A stretch of 64,000 nucleotides of DNA from NCBI RefSeq assembly GCF_029814825.1, contig NZ_CP122379.1:1550001-1614000 (forward strand), read 5' to 3'. A program made the position numbers and the translations under genes. Under the pieces are notes generated by a model. It was not told where the DNA came from. It searched no databases and saw nothing but the letters and a program-made list of their open reading frames with translations. Position 1 is the first letter of the stretch, and the number at the start of each line of letters is the position of its first letter. Source of the DNA: Aequorivita marisscotiae. GTDB lineage: Bacteria > Bacteroidota > Bacteroidia > Flavobacteriales > Flavobacteriaceae. This document shows positions 18,751-28,677 of this stretch, one piece after another.

Positions 18751-19071
18751 ATGAAAAACGAAAAATTAATTCACGCTTTAGGCAACTGCATTAATCATTG
18801 TAATTACTGTGCAGACGCCTGTCTTGACGAAGAAAATGTAAAAATGATGGTGAGCTGCATCCGAACCGATAGGGTTTGTGCAGAAGTCTGCAGTACGCTT
18901 AACCAACTTTTGGCCATGAATTTTGGCGATGTGGACGATCTTGTAAGGTATTGTGCAAAAATATGCGAAGCCTGTGCAGACGAGTGTTCGCAACACGAAG
19001 CGCAACATTGCCAAGATTGTGCAGAAGCTTGCAGAAAATGTGCAGCGGAATGTAGAGCGTTCCTTGCATAA
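18751..19071 (+). CDS. Four-helix-bundle copper-binding/storage protein (Csp-like)
   Basis: A 106-residue protein with 16 cysteines arranged as CxxxC and CxxC pairs along helices (for example C13, C17, C20, C24; C68, C72, C75, C79; C87, C90, C94, C97, C101), the pattern of DUF326/Csp copper-storage bundles whose Cys side chains line the core and hold many Cu(I) ions. No signal peptide is present, so it should be cytosolic like Csp3. It completes a copper set of export ATPase, chaperone and store. Confidence 0.88.
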   Translation: MKNEKLIHALGNCINHCNYCADACLDEENVKMMVSCIRTDRVCAEVCSTLNQLLAMNFGDVDDLVRYCAKICEACADECSQHEAQHCQDCAEACRKCAAECRAFLA

Positions 19072-19159
19072 AATTGGCTGTTAAATTTTAGCCAACGAGA
19101 GAATAATTTAACAGTGGCGTCTTTTACCTTTATATTGTTAATTTAAAAAAGTAATTGTT

Positions 19160-19264
19160 ATGCCACAAAATCAGCAAAGCAAAAAGCCGCAACCTGCTAA
19201 AGGGCCACAAACCAAAAAGCAGGATAACAAAAAGGCTTCGCCAACTGCTCCTAAAAAGAAGTAG
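19160..19264 (+). CDS. 34-residue Lys/Gln/Pro-rich peptide
   Basis: ATG at 19160 to TAG at 19262-19264 encodes a peptide made almost only of Lys, Gln, Pro, Ala, Ser and Thr (MPQNQQSKKPQPAKG at the start, APKKK at the end). A TACCTTTA sequence near the promoter consensus lies about 40 bases upstream and a strong terminator follows 26 bases downstream, so it looks like a complete one-gene unit. The composition suggests a disordered basic peptide that could bind nucleic acid; function unknown. A longer overlapping frame starting at 19155 runs through the terminator and is rejected. Confidence 0.55.
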   Translation: MPQNQQSKKPQPAKGPQTKKQDNKKASPTAPKKK

Positions 19265-19289
19265 TCCGCGATTGGTTAATAAACCAAGG

Positions 19290-19320
19290 AAACCATCCCG
19301 CGAAAGTTGGATGGTTTTTT
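19290..19320 (+). terminator. Rho-independent-type terminator
   Basis: AACCATCC (19291-19298) pairs with GGATGGTT (19309-19316), followed by TTTTTT. It closes the 34-residue peptide gene. Confidence 0.8.
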
Positions 19321-19403
19321 CATTTTGGCAACTTTCTGTTTGGAGGTAGAATTTCGGCTATATTTTATATTTTTAGCCTTTTCAAAATTCAAATAAAAAA
19401 TAG

Positions 19404-19937
19404 ATGAAACAAATTTTAGGAATAGGATCCCGAATCAACCACCCTGAATACGGGAAAGGGGTGGTTACTAATGTTACGGCAAAAATGTATTGGGTAACTT
19501 TTATTGACAATGGTCTTGAAACAATTACGCCCGACGACGATTTTGAAATTATTGAGGCTGCTGAGGATGAGGTAGATACGGTAAGCTTTTATGAGGTAGA
19601 AAAGAGCCTTCGCAACATTCTCAAGAAATGGAATGGATTTAGTGAGATAGTGCCAATTGCCGATAAATGGAAAGGCGGCACTATTGTTTTAAAACCAGGC
19701 GATTCTAATTTAGCTTCAAAGGAAATACCCATTGACACATTTTTCCATAAAATTGTAATGTTGCGTGACCGACTGCGCGTGATGGAGCAAAAAATTAATT
19801 CGAGTAAAGAATTGGGAGAACAGGATAAAATAGATTTACAACAATATATTACGCGTTGTTATGGCAGTTTAACCACTTTTAATGTGTTATTTAAAAGTAC
19901 TTCGCAACATTTTAAGGGAGAGGGTTCTGCAAAATAA
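19404..19937 (+). CDS. Conserved hypothetical protein with Tudor-like N-terminus
   Basis: A 177-residue soluble protein. The first 50 residues (GSRINHPEYGKGVVTNV, YWVTFIDNGLETI) resemble the small beta-barrel found at the C-terminus of UvrD-type helicases and in other Tudor/KOW-like modules. The rest is helical with a probable coiled region near 115-150. No catalytic motif is seen. It is likely a single-gene unit; function not recognised. Confidence 0.6.
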   Translation: MKQILGIGSRINHPEYGKGVVTNVTAKMYWVTFIDNGLETITPDDDFEIIEAAEDEVDTVSFYEVEKSLRNILKKWNGFSEIVPIADKWKGGTIVLKPGDSNLASKEIPIDTFFHKIVMLRDRLRVMEQKINSSKELGEQDKIDLQQYITRCYGSLTTFNVLFKSTSQHFKGEGSAK

Positions 19938-20109
19938 ATAAGCAAAATACAGTTTAAGCCAGTTTGCGAAAATTTTATGATTTATTAGTGTTTTAACACC
20001 TTTTATAGTAGTGTGTTTTAACGCTGAAGAAAATGTGAAATAAAATATGTTAAAACGCTCCAAAACGCCATGGATTGTAATGTTGGGGCAATTGTTTATA
20101 AACTGTTAG

Positions 20110-20144
20110 AAAAAAAAGTGTTTATTTTTTAAACACTTTTTTTT
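20110..20144 (+). terminator. AT-rich terminator hairpin ahead of susC
   Basis: AAAAAGTGTTTA pairs with TAAACACTTTTT around a short T loop and runs into a T tract. The whole gap 19938-20338 has no gene. Besides this hairpin it holds GTTTTAAC-type octamers near 19988, 20014 and 20049 in both orientations, which could be operator sites for the SusC/SusD operon. Confidence 0.65.
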
Positions 20145-20338
20145 ATTCAGCAATAATTTCCTACGCTCCGCAAGCATAAGAAAACCAAGTCTTTGCAAAT
20201 TTTTGGGTTAAATTTTAAAGAAAAACTGTTTTTTTAAAATAACTTTTTGATAATATTTTCATAATCTACTTACTATAAAAGTTGGAATTGTAAGATTTTA
20301 TTGGCACTTTTGGGGTGCTAATTCAAACAAACAAAAAA

Positions 20339-23300
20339 ATGAAAACAAAGTTTAGTGGAATTTTAACACTATTATTAGTGTTAGTTGTGCAGCTCGCTTT
20401 TGCACAGGAAAAAACAATTTCCGGGACGGTAACTGATGACACAGGTTTACCGCTTCCAGGAGTTAACATAATTATAAAAGGTACAAGTACTGGAACGCAG
20501 TCTGATTTTGATGGTAATTATACCATTGATGCTGCTACTGGGCAAACACTTGTTTATAGTTATGTAGGTTTTGAGACCCAAGAGATTGCTGTTGGGGCCT
20601 CAAATAAGATCAATGTTACTATGCAAGCTGGTTCTATGTTGGACGAGGTGGTAGTAACTGCACTTGGTGTATCTCGTGAAAAACAATCATTGGGGTATTC
20701 AACACAAGAAGTAGATGGAGAAGATATCTCTACAGTTAAGGGCAACAACTTTACAAACGCTCTTTCTGGTAAAGTATCTGGTCTACAAATTAGAAGAAAC
20801 AACAACCTTGGTGGTTCTACCAACGTAGTTATTAGAGGTAACACTTCTTTAACGGGAGATAACCAAGCGTTATTTGTTGTTGATGGTGTGCCAATCAGTA
20901 ACAGAAATACCAACGATGCTGCTCAAGCTCAAGCAAGAGGTAATTACTACGATTACGGTAACGCTGCTGCAGATATTAACCCAGACGATATAGAATCTGT
21001 AAACGTGCTAAAAGGAGCGGCTGCTTCGGCACTTTATGGTTCACGTGCGGCTAACGGTGTTATTATCATTACAACTAAAAAAGGTAAAAAATCGAAAGGT
21101 ATTGGTGTAACTATTAATACGAACGCTACCGTTGGTTTTATTGACAAGAGTACTTTTGCTGAATACCAAACTCAATATGGTCCAGGTTATGGCGATTACT
21201 TTACGTTTGAAGATATTAACGGCGATGGTATTGACGATCAGGTAGAGAATTATGTAGATGATGCGTCTTACGGACCAGCTTATGATCCTAATTTATTCAT
21301 TTACAAGTGGAATTCATTTGATCCTTCGTTACCAACATATTTGCAAAAATCTGCTTATGTAGCTGCTGCAAACGGTCCTTTGAACTTTTTTGAAACTCCT
21401 ATTTCACTTACCAACTCTATCTCTATTTCAAATGGATTAGAAGGTGGTTCATACCGTATGTCTTATACAAAATTAGATCAGTCTGGTTTAATGCCAAATA
21501 GCCAATTAGATCGCCACAACTTTATTTTCAGTGGAACCTACGATGTAACTGAAAAGTTAACTGCAAGCGGTTTTGCGAACTATATTAAAACTGATGCATT
21601 GGGTCGTAACTCTACAGGTTATAACGATAACGTTGTAGGTAATATGAAACAATGGTGGTCAGTAAGTACTGATGTTAATGAGCAAAAAGAAGCTTACTTC
21701 TTAACTCATAGAAACGTTACTTGGAACCCAGGTAGCGCTACACCGGGTGCTGCTCCTCTATACTGGGATAACCCATATTGGACACGTTATGAAAATTATC
21801 AGAATGACGGTAGAAGCCGTTTTATTGGAAACTTTGAGTTAAACTACGAGCTTGCTGATTGGGTTAATGTAACAGGTAGGGTTTCTACAGATACATATAG
21901 CGAAAACCAAGAAGAGCGTAGAGCTGTTGGTTCTGTAGCAACTTCATTTGGTGTTTCTCGTGGTAACGTAGATTCTGGTTACCTAAGAAGAGATATTACT
22001 GCAACTGAAACAAACTACGATTTAATGTTTAACTTCAACACTGATATTTCAGAAAACTTAAGTTTTGCTGGTATTTTGGGATCAAACATTCGTAGAAGTG
22101 AATTTAACTCATTAACATCTTCTACTGCTGGTGGATTAGTGGTTCCTGGTCTTTACTCATTACAGAATGGTGCATCACCACTTCCAAACCCAGTTGAACA
22201 AGCTGAGAAAATTGGTGTTGATGGTGTTTACGCTAGTGCATCTTTCGGATTCGCAAACGTTGTTTTCTTAGATGGTACAGTTAGAAGAGACCGTTTTTCT
22301 ACTTTACCTAAAGATAACAGTGCATTCTACTATCCTTCTGTTTCTACTAGTTTTGTATTTAGTAAATTACTAGATGTTAATGCTATTAGCTTTGGTAAAC
22401 TTCGTTTAAACTACGCTGAGGTAGGTAATGGAGCTCCGTTTGATAGATTGAGAGATACATACGTTATTAATGGTGATATCGGAAACTCTATTCCTAATAC
22501 TGCCAATAACCCGAACCTAGAACCAGAACGTACCAAGAGTTACGAAGCAGGTTTAGAGATGCGTTTTGCAAATAACAGATTAGGTTTTGATGTGTCTTAC
22601 TACAAATCTAACTCTATTAACCAAATTGTAACTGTTCCAATTTCTCCAACTACCGGTTATACTGGTAAATTGCTAAATGCTGGTGAAATTGAAAACAAAG
22701 GTATTGAGGTTTCATTAAATGCAATGCCAATCAAGAATGACAATTTTACTTGGTCTCTTAGCGCTAACTGGTCTCAAAACAAGAGTGAGGTATTAGAATT
22801 GCCTGACGGAATTAAGAACCTACAATTAGGTAGATTCCAAGGTGGTGTTTCTATAAACGCCGAATTAGGTCAGCCATACGGTGTAATCTACGGTCAAGAT
22901 TTTGTTTACTTAAACGGTGAGAAAGTTGTTGATCCAGATAGTGGAAGATACCTTAAAACTCCGGTTTCTAACAATGTACTTGGAGATACTAACCCAGATT
23001 GGTTAGCTGGTATTACCAACACATTTACTTACAAAGATCTTTCTTTCAGTTTCCTAATTGATATTCAAGAAGGTGGAAGCCTTTTCTCTCTTGACCAGTA
23101 TTATGGTGAAGCAACTGGTATCTATGCAAACACTGCATTTACCAATGATTTAGGAAATCCTGTAAGAAGCCCGCTTGATGAAGGTGGTGGATATATTAAC
23201 CCAGGTGTTAATCCTGATGGGTCAACCAATACAACTAGAACTGATGCAAACGGATTTAGTGGATTTGGATACGCTGCTTTACCAGCTGCTGCATTTGTTT

Positions 23301-23548
23301 ATGATGCGAGCTACATAAAACTTCGTCAAGTTTCATTAAGCTATAATTTGCCATCTAAATACCTTGACAATACCTTTATGACTGGTTTATCTTTTACCCT
23401 TTCAGGTTCTAACTTATGGATAATCAATAAAAACTTGCCATACGCTGACCCTGAAGCAGGTTTGAGCTCTGGTAACCTTCAAGGTTATGTTACTGGTTCA
23501 TTGCCAACTACCCAAGATTACGGGTTTAACATTAAAGCACAATTTTAA
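20339..23548 (+). CDS. susC: SusC/RagA-family TonB-linked outer-membrane protein
   Basis: A 1069-residue outer-membrane transporter from the ATG at 20339; an earlier in-frame GTG at 20315 would only add residues before the signal peptide. Signal peptide ends at AFAQ, followed by a carboxypeptidase-regulatory-like domain (TGLPLPGVNIIIKGTSTGTQ), a plug domain with the SusC box (LDEVVVTALGVSREK, GDNQALFVVDGVPI, DDIESVNVLKGAAASALYGS) and a large barrel. It forms the membrane channel whose lid is the SusD-like lipoprotein encoded 11 bp downstream. No glycan enzymes are adjacent, so the substrate (glycan or peptide) is unknown. Confidence 0.93.
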   Translation: MKTKFSGILTLLLVLVVQLAFAQEKTISGTVTDDTGLPLPGVNIIIKGTSTGTQSDFDGNYTIDAATGQTLVYSYVGFETQEIAVGASNKINVTMQAGSMLDEVVVTALGVSREKQSLGYSTQEVDGEDISTVKGNNFTNALSGKVSGLQIRRNNNLGGSTNVVIRGNTSLTGDNQALFVVDGVPISNRNTNDAAQAQARGNYYDYGNAAADINPDDIESVNVLKGAAASALYGSRAANGVIIITTKKGKKSKGIGVTINTNATVGFIDKSTFAEYQTQYGPGYGDYFTFEDINGDGIDDQVENYVDDASYGPAYDPNLFIYKWNSFDPSLPTYLQKSAYVAAANGPLNFFETPISLTNSISISNGLEGGSYRMSYTKLDQSGLMPNSQLDRHNFIFSGTYDVTEKLTASGFANYIKTDALGRNSTGYNDNVVGNMKQWWSVSTDVNEQKEAYFLTHRNVTWNPGSATPGAAPLYWDNPYWTRYENYQNDGRSRFIGNFELNYELADWVNVTGRVSTDTYSENQEERRAVGSVATSFGVSRGNVDSGYLRRDITATETNYDLMFNFNTDISENLSFAGILGSNIRRSEFNSLTSSTAGGLVVPGLYSLQNGASPLPNPVEQAEKIGVDGVYASASFGFANVVFLDGTVRRDRFSTLPKDNSAFYYPSVSTSFVFSKLLDVNAISFGKLRLNYAEVGNGAPFDRLRDTYVINGDIGNSIPNTANNPNLEPERTKSYEAGLEMRFANNRLGFDVSYYKSNSINQIVTVPISPTTGYTGKLLNAGEIENKGIEVSLNAMPIKNDNFTWSLSANWSQNKSEVLELPDGIKNLQLGRFQGGVSINAELGQPYGVIYGQDFVYLNGEKVVDPDSGRYLKTPVSNNVLGDTNPDWLAGITNTFTYKDLSFSFLIDIQEGGSLFSLDQYYGEATGIYANTAFTNDLGNPVRSPLDEGGGYINPGVNPDGSTNTTRTDANGFSGFGYAALPAAAFVYDASYIKLRQVSLSYNLPSKYLDNTFMTGLSFTLSGSNLWIINKNLPYADPEAGLSSGNLQGYVTGSLPTTQDYGFNIKAQF

Positions 23549-23559
23549 TATATAAAAAA

Positions 23560-25017
23560 ATGAAGAAAATATTTTTAATCCTAACTGCGGCAGTTATGGC
23601 CGTGTCGTGTTCAGACAATCTTGAGGACCTGAACCAGAATATAAAAGATCCTACTGCGGTGAGTGGCGAAAGTTTGTTCGCTTCTGCTCAAAAGCAGTTG
23701 GCCGATCAAGTCGTTACTCCGAACGTTAACCTTAATAACTTAAGGTTATGGACGCAGCAATTACAGGAAACTACGTATACAGACGAAAGTCAGTACGATC
23801 AAATTACGCGTGCAATTCCTGATAACCACTGGAGAGAAATCTACAGAGATGTACTAAAAGATCTTGATGAAGCTGCTCGAGTAATTTCCGAGACAGATAA
23901 CGATCTTACTAATGCACTAAAACCTAATAAGCTTGCAATTATTGAAGTGCTTACGGTTTATGCTTATAGTAACTTAGTTGAAACTTACGGAGATGTTCCT
24001 TACAGCGAAGCTTTAGATATTGACAATTTGTTGCCAGCGTATGATGACGGACTTACTATTTATAAAGACTTAATTGCGCGTCTTAACTCTGCCATCGGTG
24101 GAATGAATACGGGTGTTGGAAGCTTTAGTAGTACAGAAGATATGATGTATAGTGGCGATGTTTCACATTGGAAAAAATTTGCTAATTCTTTAAAACTAAG
24201 AATGGGAATAATGCTTTCTGATGTAGATGCTGGACTTTCTAAATCTACTGTTGAATCTGCAGTTACAAGTGGTGTATTTACAAGCAATGCAGATAACGGA
24301 AGTTATATGTATTCAGCTGCTGCACCTAACAACAACCCTATGAACGATAACCTTGTTCTTAGTGGACGTAATGATTATGTTGCTGCTGTAACAATAATTG
24401 ATATAATGAACGACCTAGAAGACCCGAGAAGACCCGTTTACTTTACTGATGTAGATGGCGAATATATTGGAGGTGAAATAGGTGAAATATCTGCATATCC
24501 AGATTACTCTCACGTTGCTGATCGTTTGGTAGATCCAACTGAGCCTGGTGTGTTACTTTCGTATGTTGAAGTTAGATTTTTAATGGCTGAGGCTGCTGCA
24601 AGAGGATACTCTGTTGGTGGCGATGCTGCAACTCACTATGCTGCTGGTATTACCGCATCATTTGATTACTGGGGTGCAGAAGATGTTGCTGCTTACTTAG
24701 CTAAACCAGAAGTGGATTACGCTAGTGCATTAGCTACAAGTACTTCTTCGCCAGCTTGGAAACAAGTAATTGGTACACAAGCATATTTGGGTCTTTACAA
24801 TAGAACCTTTGCAAGCTACCTTTCTATTCGTCGTTTGGATTACCCAATTTTAGCAGAGCCAACAGGCGCTGAATCTGGTTTCCCAACACGTTACTTGTAT
24901 CCGGTAGGAGAGCAAACATTAAACGAAGATAACTATAACGCTGCTTCAACTGCCATTGGTGGTGATGCTCCAGAAACTAGATTATTCTGGGATAAGTTTT
25001 ATACTTTCGACTTTTAA
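23560..25017 (+). CDS. susD: SusD/RagB-like lipoprotein (SusD-like_2 group)
   Basis: A 485-residue surface lipoprotein with a lipobox at VMAVSCSDN (Cys17) and TPR-type SusD fold. LRLWTQQLQETTYTDESQYD followed by NHWREIYRDVLKDLDEA is typical of the SusD-like_2 group often paired with peptide- or small-molecule-type SusC proteins. It binds substrate and caps the SusC barrel. It is in an operon with susC and is followed by a strong terminator. Confidence 0.9.
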   Translation: MKKIFLILTAAVMAVSCSDNLEDLNQNIKDPTAVSGESLFASAQKQLADQVVTPNVNLNNLRLWTQQLQETTYTDESQYDQITRAIPDNHWREIYRDVLKDLDEAARVISETDNDLTNALKPNKLAIIEVLTVYAYSNLVETYGDVPYSEALDIDNLLPAYDDGLTIYKDLIARLNSAIGGMNTGVGSFSSTEDMMYSGDVSHWKKFANSLKLRMGIMLSDVDAGLSKSTVESAVTSGVFTSNADNGSYMYSAAAPNNNPMNDNLVLSGRNDYVAAVTIIDIMNDLEDPRRPVYFTDVDGEYIGGEIGEISAYPDYSHVADRLVDPTEPGVLLSYVEVRFLMAEAAARGYSVGGDAATHYAAGITASFDYWGAEDVAAYLAKPEVDYASALATSTSSPAWKQVIGTQAYLGLYNRTFASYLSIRRLDYPILAEPTGAESGFPTRYLYPVGEQTLNEDNYNAASTAIGGDAPETRLFWDKFYTFDF

Positions 25018-25049
25018 GAAATAGCTAACAAAGCAATTTCAATTATAGA

Positions 25050-25082
25050 AAAATCCTCGGCCATATGCCGGGGATTTTTTTA
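25050..25082 (+). terminator. Rho-independent-type terminator after susD
   Basis: AAATCCTCGGC pairs with GCCGGGGATTT (one mismatch) around CATAT, followed by TTTTTTT. Confidence 0.85.
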
Positions 25083-25242
25083 TTGGGCCATAAAAAATTA
25101 ATTGGTTGTTACTACTCTATATTACTTATCTGAAGCTTGTGTTATCGTAGCACCAAGGCAATTTGCGCAGAACTACTATCTCTTAATTTGAAATAATTTT
25201 GTTGGTTGGGACCCGTATTTTAACTGATAGGAAGATATAAGT

Positions 25243-26217
25243 TTAAGAAACTTTATTTTTCACAATGTGTTGAATAATCATCGGGGCGTGTATTCTAGAA
25301 TTTTCAATAAACCATTTGTGCGTTTCCATACCCCCACAAATAACACCTGCTAAATACAGCCCTTTTACGTTACTTTCCATAGTTTCGGTATTGTAGGTAG
25401 GAAATTTGTTTGCGTCTTCGCTAAGGGTAATGCCGAGAGTTTTTAGAAAGTCGAAATTGGGTTTATAACCAGTAAGTGCCACAACAAAATTGTTTTCGAG
25501 CGTTACTAACCCTTTTGGAGTTTTAATTTTTACGGAATCTTGAGTTATTTCAGTAATTTCAGAATTAAAGTACGCCATAATGCTGCCTTCTTCAATTCTA
25601 TTTTCAATATCGGGCTTTACCCAGTATTTAACGCGATCACCTATTTTAGAACCTCTAACCACCATGGTTACGTCGCCCCCTTTACGCCATATTTCCAAAG
25701 CCGCATCAACCGAAGAGTTGCTCGCACCAACAACAATTATCTTTTGCATTACAAACGGATGCGCTTCTTTGTAATAATGGGTTACTTTTGGTAAGTTTTC
25801 GCCAGGTACGTTGAGCATTTTTGGAATGTCGTAAAATCCAGTACTTACAATTATGTTTTTTGCACTGTAAGTTTTTTTATTTGAAGTAATTTCAAAACTG
25901 CTTTCAACCTTTTCAACCGAAATAATTTCTTCGTATAAATTAATATTTAATTCATTTGAAGTTGCAACACGCCGATAATATTCTAAAGCCTCGTTTCGGG
26001 TTGGCTTGGGGTTATTACTTATAAAAGGGATACCATCAATTTCCAGTTTTTCTGAAGTGGAAAAAAACGTCATATTAAGCGGATAGTTGTACAATGAATT
26101 GGTGAGCGTTCCCTTTTCAACCACTACATAATTTAAGTTGCTTTTTTTGCATTCTAGCGCGCACGCAATACCAATAGGGCCCGCGCCAATAATTAGAACG
26201 TCTTTTGTAGAATTCAA
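25243..26217 (-). CDS. ypdA: YpdA-type putative bacillithiol disulfide reductase
   Basis: A 324-residue FAD/NAD(P)-binding oxidoreductase. The N-terminal FAD motif IIGAGPIGIACALE, a second dinucleotide fold with VVGASNSSVDAALE at about 167-180, and the FAD-contact segment VKGLYLAGVICGG match YpdA, which reduces bacillithiol disulfide with NADPH. It lacks the thioredoxin reductase CxxC, as YpdA does. It is transcribed alone; a TAAATTTG element lies just upstream. Confidence 0.88.
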   Translation of the reverse strand: MNSTKDVLIIGAGPIGIACALECKKSNLNYVVVEKGTLTNSLYNYPLNMTFFSTSEKLEIDGIPFISNNPKPTRNEALEYYRRVATSNELNINLYEEIISVEKVESSFEITSNKKTYSAKNIIVSTGFYDIPKMLNVPGENLPKVTHYYKEAHPFVMQKIIVVGASNSSVDAALEIWRKGGDVTMVVRGSKIGDRVKYWVKPDIENRIEEGSIMAYFNSEITEITQDSVKIKTPKGLVTLENNFVVALTGYKPNFDFLKTLGITLSEDANKFPTYNTETMESNVKGLYLAGVICGGMETHKWFIENSRIHAPMIIQHIVKNKVS

Positions 26218-26233
26218 ACTTTTGCTTTTAAGG

Positions 26234-26241
26234 CAAATTTA
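26234..26241 (-). promoter_or_regulatory. Promoter of ypdA
   Basis: The minus strand reads TAAATTTG (TAnnTTTG), with a TTG at 26264-26266, 22 bases further upstream. This fits the Bacteroidota promoter layout. Confidence 0.5.
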
Positions 26242-26280
26242 AATAAAAAAGAATCGGTTATGCCAATTGAAGTTTGCAGT

Positions 26281-28557
26281 TTAGTTTTTTACCAACTTTA
26301 TGGTTTTGCTTTTTGTGTCTGATGATAATTTGCAAAAATACAAGCCACTGCTTTGATGGGATAAATCTATTGTTATGGAATTCTTGCCTATTTGCGTGCT
26401 TTCGTGGGGAATGGTTGTAACCTTTCTCCCCAAGATATCGTATATGTTAATTGTGATAGGGCCTAAATCTTCGGAAATATATTCAATTGTAGTAGTTGTG
26501 GAAAAGGGATTTGGATGGTTATATGCCGTTAATGAATAATCTTGATTATTGTCTGAAACGCTAAGTATTCGTTCCAGCGTGTGATCTATGCATTCAAAAC
26601 CGTCAATGCCGTTGGGATTATAAATACTGAAACCTTCGCTTTGGGTCAATGCCCAAATATTACCGAAACTATCTACCGCTATATCTTCAACTTGTTTATG
26701 TGCCAAAGGTGAGCTTCCGTCTAAAAAAGTTGTAAAAGTATTGCCTGTGCCATTAAAATAAGATATGCCGCCGTAATAAGGCCAAATGTATGTATTGTGG
26801 GCGCTTAGGTAGATAGTATCGTTCGCATCAATGTCTATAGCGGTAACATGATTTGCGGCTATGTTGCTGTTTGTTTCGTTCCAATTAGTCCAAGTACTAC
26901 CGTCGTATCTCCATAATCCCTCCTCCGTGGCAAGCCACATAGTATTATTGCTGTCAAATTTTATGTCGAATACATTTGTGATGTTTTGGGCGGTGAGGTC
27001 CATGGTGGTCCAGATGCCATTTTCATAGATATCAATTCCTTCATAATTGCCAATGTACATTGCATTTCCATGGGCAGAAAGACATCTGGGCGGACCCGTT
27101 AGGCCGTTATTATAGCCCCATTGAGTCCAGGTATTGTTGCTTTTGTCGTACATAGCCGTATTGTATTGGCTGCCTCTTATAAATACTTTTCCATCGTTAG
27201 TGGCTTCTATCTCTTCCGGAAATTGCAGACCGGGATAACTATTGGTATTGTCCCAAATAACCCAAGAAGCATAATCTTGGTAGTTTCCATCTGGTATTTG
27301 AATGGCATAACCTGAAGTACCATCAAAAGTAAACCAAATATCGCCGTCTGCATCTTCTGAAATTGAACTGCCAATAGTAGTTTGATAAAGCGGTTGGGGG
27401 TTGGGGTAGAGGCCTTCGTTGTTGGGGCCATAAACTTCCCAATTTGGGCAGTCAAAAACTTGAATGCCACCGCTACCATTGGCGAACCACTTGCGTCCTT
27501 GGCTGTCTATAAAAATATCGTTGTTGAAATTATCCGGAAGCCCTGTGTTGTATTGGGTATATTTTGTATAATCAGTTCCGTCAAATTTTGCTACTTTGCC
27601 TGAACCCGAAACCCAATAATTATTTTCAGTATCTATATAACAATCGTACATAGAAAAGCTTGTATATTCTGAAAACCATTCTGTGCCGTCAAAATAAACA
27701 ATTGTAGTATTGCTGCCCGCTAAGAGAACTTTGTCTTCCCGAATATCCATGGAATATCCATAAAAGTTTGAGATTGGCCAGTCGTTTTGGTTTACTTGAG
27801 TCCAGGTTGTGCCATCAAAAATATCGATTGCGTTTCCTACCAACGACCAGATTCTGTCTTGGTTATCTATAGAAATTTCTAAGATATTATCTTCAGAAAG
27901 GCCACTGTTTGTAGTTGTATAATGTGTCCAATCTGTACCATCGTATTGTACTAACCCGATATCTGTAGCTATCCATTTAGTATTATTGGCATCTATCTGA
28001 ATATCCTTTATTTCATTTACATTGGGAAAGTTAGAATTAGCACTTGTGAAAAATTGCCAAGTAGTGCCATCAAAATGTGCTATTCCCGCCTGCGATGGAT
28101 TGTTATCTGAAATAACTGCCCAAATGCCATCATTATTGTCTATTGCTAATGATGGGGTTACATTGGCTAAAATAGGTGTGTTAGAGGTGTCGTAGAGTTG
28201 CCAAACAAGACCATCTTCCGAAGTAACAATACCAAGTTCTGTTGCAACCCAAATTATTCCGGTACTGTCAAAATCCACATCAAAGATAAATCCGTTGGGA
28301 AGATAATTTTCATTATAGGTCGCCCAATTGGTATAGATTGTGTCGCTAGTTTTAATACGTACCAAACTGCCTTCATTGGCAGAAGAAGAATAACCTCCTG
28401 TCCAAATATTGTTGAAAGCATCTCCGGCAATTGTTGTGTGCTCGAGGCTACCAATACCAGTATTATCGCGCCTTATATACGTCCAGTTTGGATCCTGTGC
28501 ATAGAATTGTGAACTTATTAAAAACAGAACTAGACTCGAAAGTAAGGTTATCTTCAT
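26281..28557 (-). CDS. Secreted beta-propeller-like protein with T9SS type A sorting domain
   Basis: The product is 758 residues from the ATG at 28557; the longer frame to 28581 adds residues before the signal peptide MKITLLSSLVLFLISSQFYAQ. The body is built of repeated units of the kind WxATDxGLVxYDGxxWTxY and IDxxDxIW, the two-component-regulator propeller (Reg_prop) repeat, suggesting stacked propeller blades. The last 85 residues are a type IX secretion C-terminal domain (HPNPFSTTTTIEYISE, INIYDILGRKV, SSGLYFCKLSSD, KTIKLVKN). It should be exported across the outer membrane and attached or released. Ligand unknown. Confidence 0.88.
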   Translation of the reverse strand: MKITLLSSLVLFLISSQFYAQDPNWTYIRRDNTGIGSLEHTTIAGDAFNNIWTGGYSSSANEGSLVRIKTSDTIYTNWATYNENYLPNGFIFDVDFDSTGIIWVATELGIVTSEDGLVWQLYDTSNTPILANVTPSLAIDNNDGIWAVISDNNPSQAGIAHFDGTTWQFFTSANSNFPNVNEIKDIQIDANNTKWIATDIGLVQYDGTDWTHYTTTNSGLSEDNILEISIDNQDRIWSLVGNAIDIFDGTTWTQVNQNDWPISNFYGYSMDIREDKVLLAGSNTTIVYFDGTEWFSEYTSFSMYDCYIDTENNYWVSGSGKVAKFDGTDYTKYTQYNTGLPDNFNNDIFIDSQGRKWFANGSGGIQVFDCPNWEVYGPNNEGLYPNPQPLYQTTIGSSISEDADGDIWFTFDGTSGYAIQIPDGNYQDYASWVIWDNTNSYPGLQFPEEIEATNDGKVFIRGSQYNTAMYDKSNNTWTQWGYNNGLTGPPRCLSAHGNAMYIGNYEGIDIYENGIWTTMDLTAQNITNVFDIKFDSNNTMWLATEEGLWRYDGSTWTNWNETNSNIAANHVTAIDIDANDTIYLSAHNTYIWPYYGGISYFNGTGNTFTTFLDGSSPLAHKQVEDIAVDSFGNIWALTQSEGFSIYNPNGIDGFECIDHTLERILSVSDNNQDYSLTAYNHPNPFSTTTTIEYISEDLGPITINIYDILGRKVTTIPHESTQIGKNSITIDLSHQSSGLYFCKLSSDTKSKTIKLVKN

Positions 28558-28677
28558 GATTTCGCATTTTAGATATAACAAATGGAATTGGGAATACCCT
28601 ACCCCAATATGTATAAATTTATCAAAAAAAATGCAAAACCTCTTATGTTTTAAGGTTTGTATTGTGCAAAATAAAAT

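Noticed and set aside
19155..19349. 64-codon plus frame overlapping the 34-residue peptide
   Set aside because: It crosses the terminator hairpin, whereas the shorter frame ends before it.
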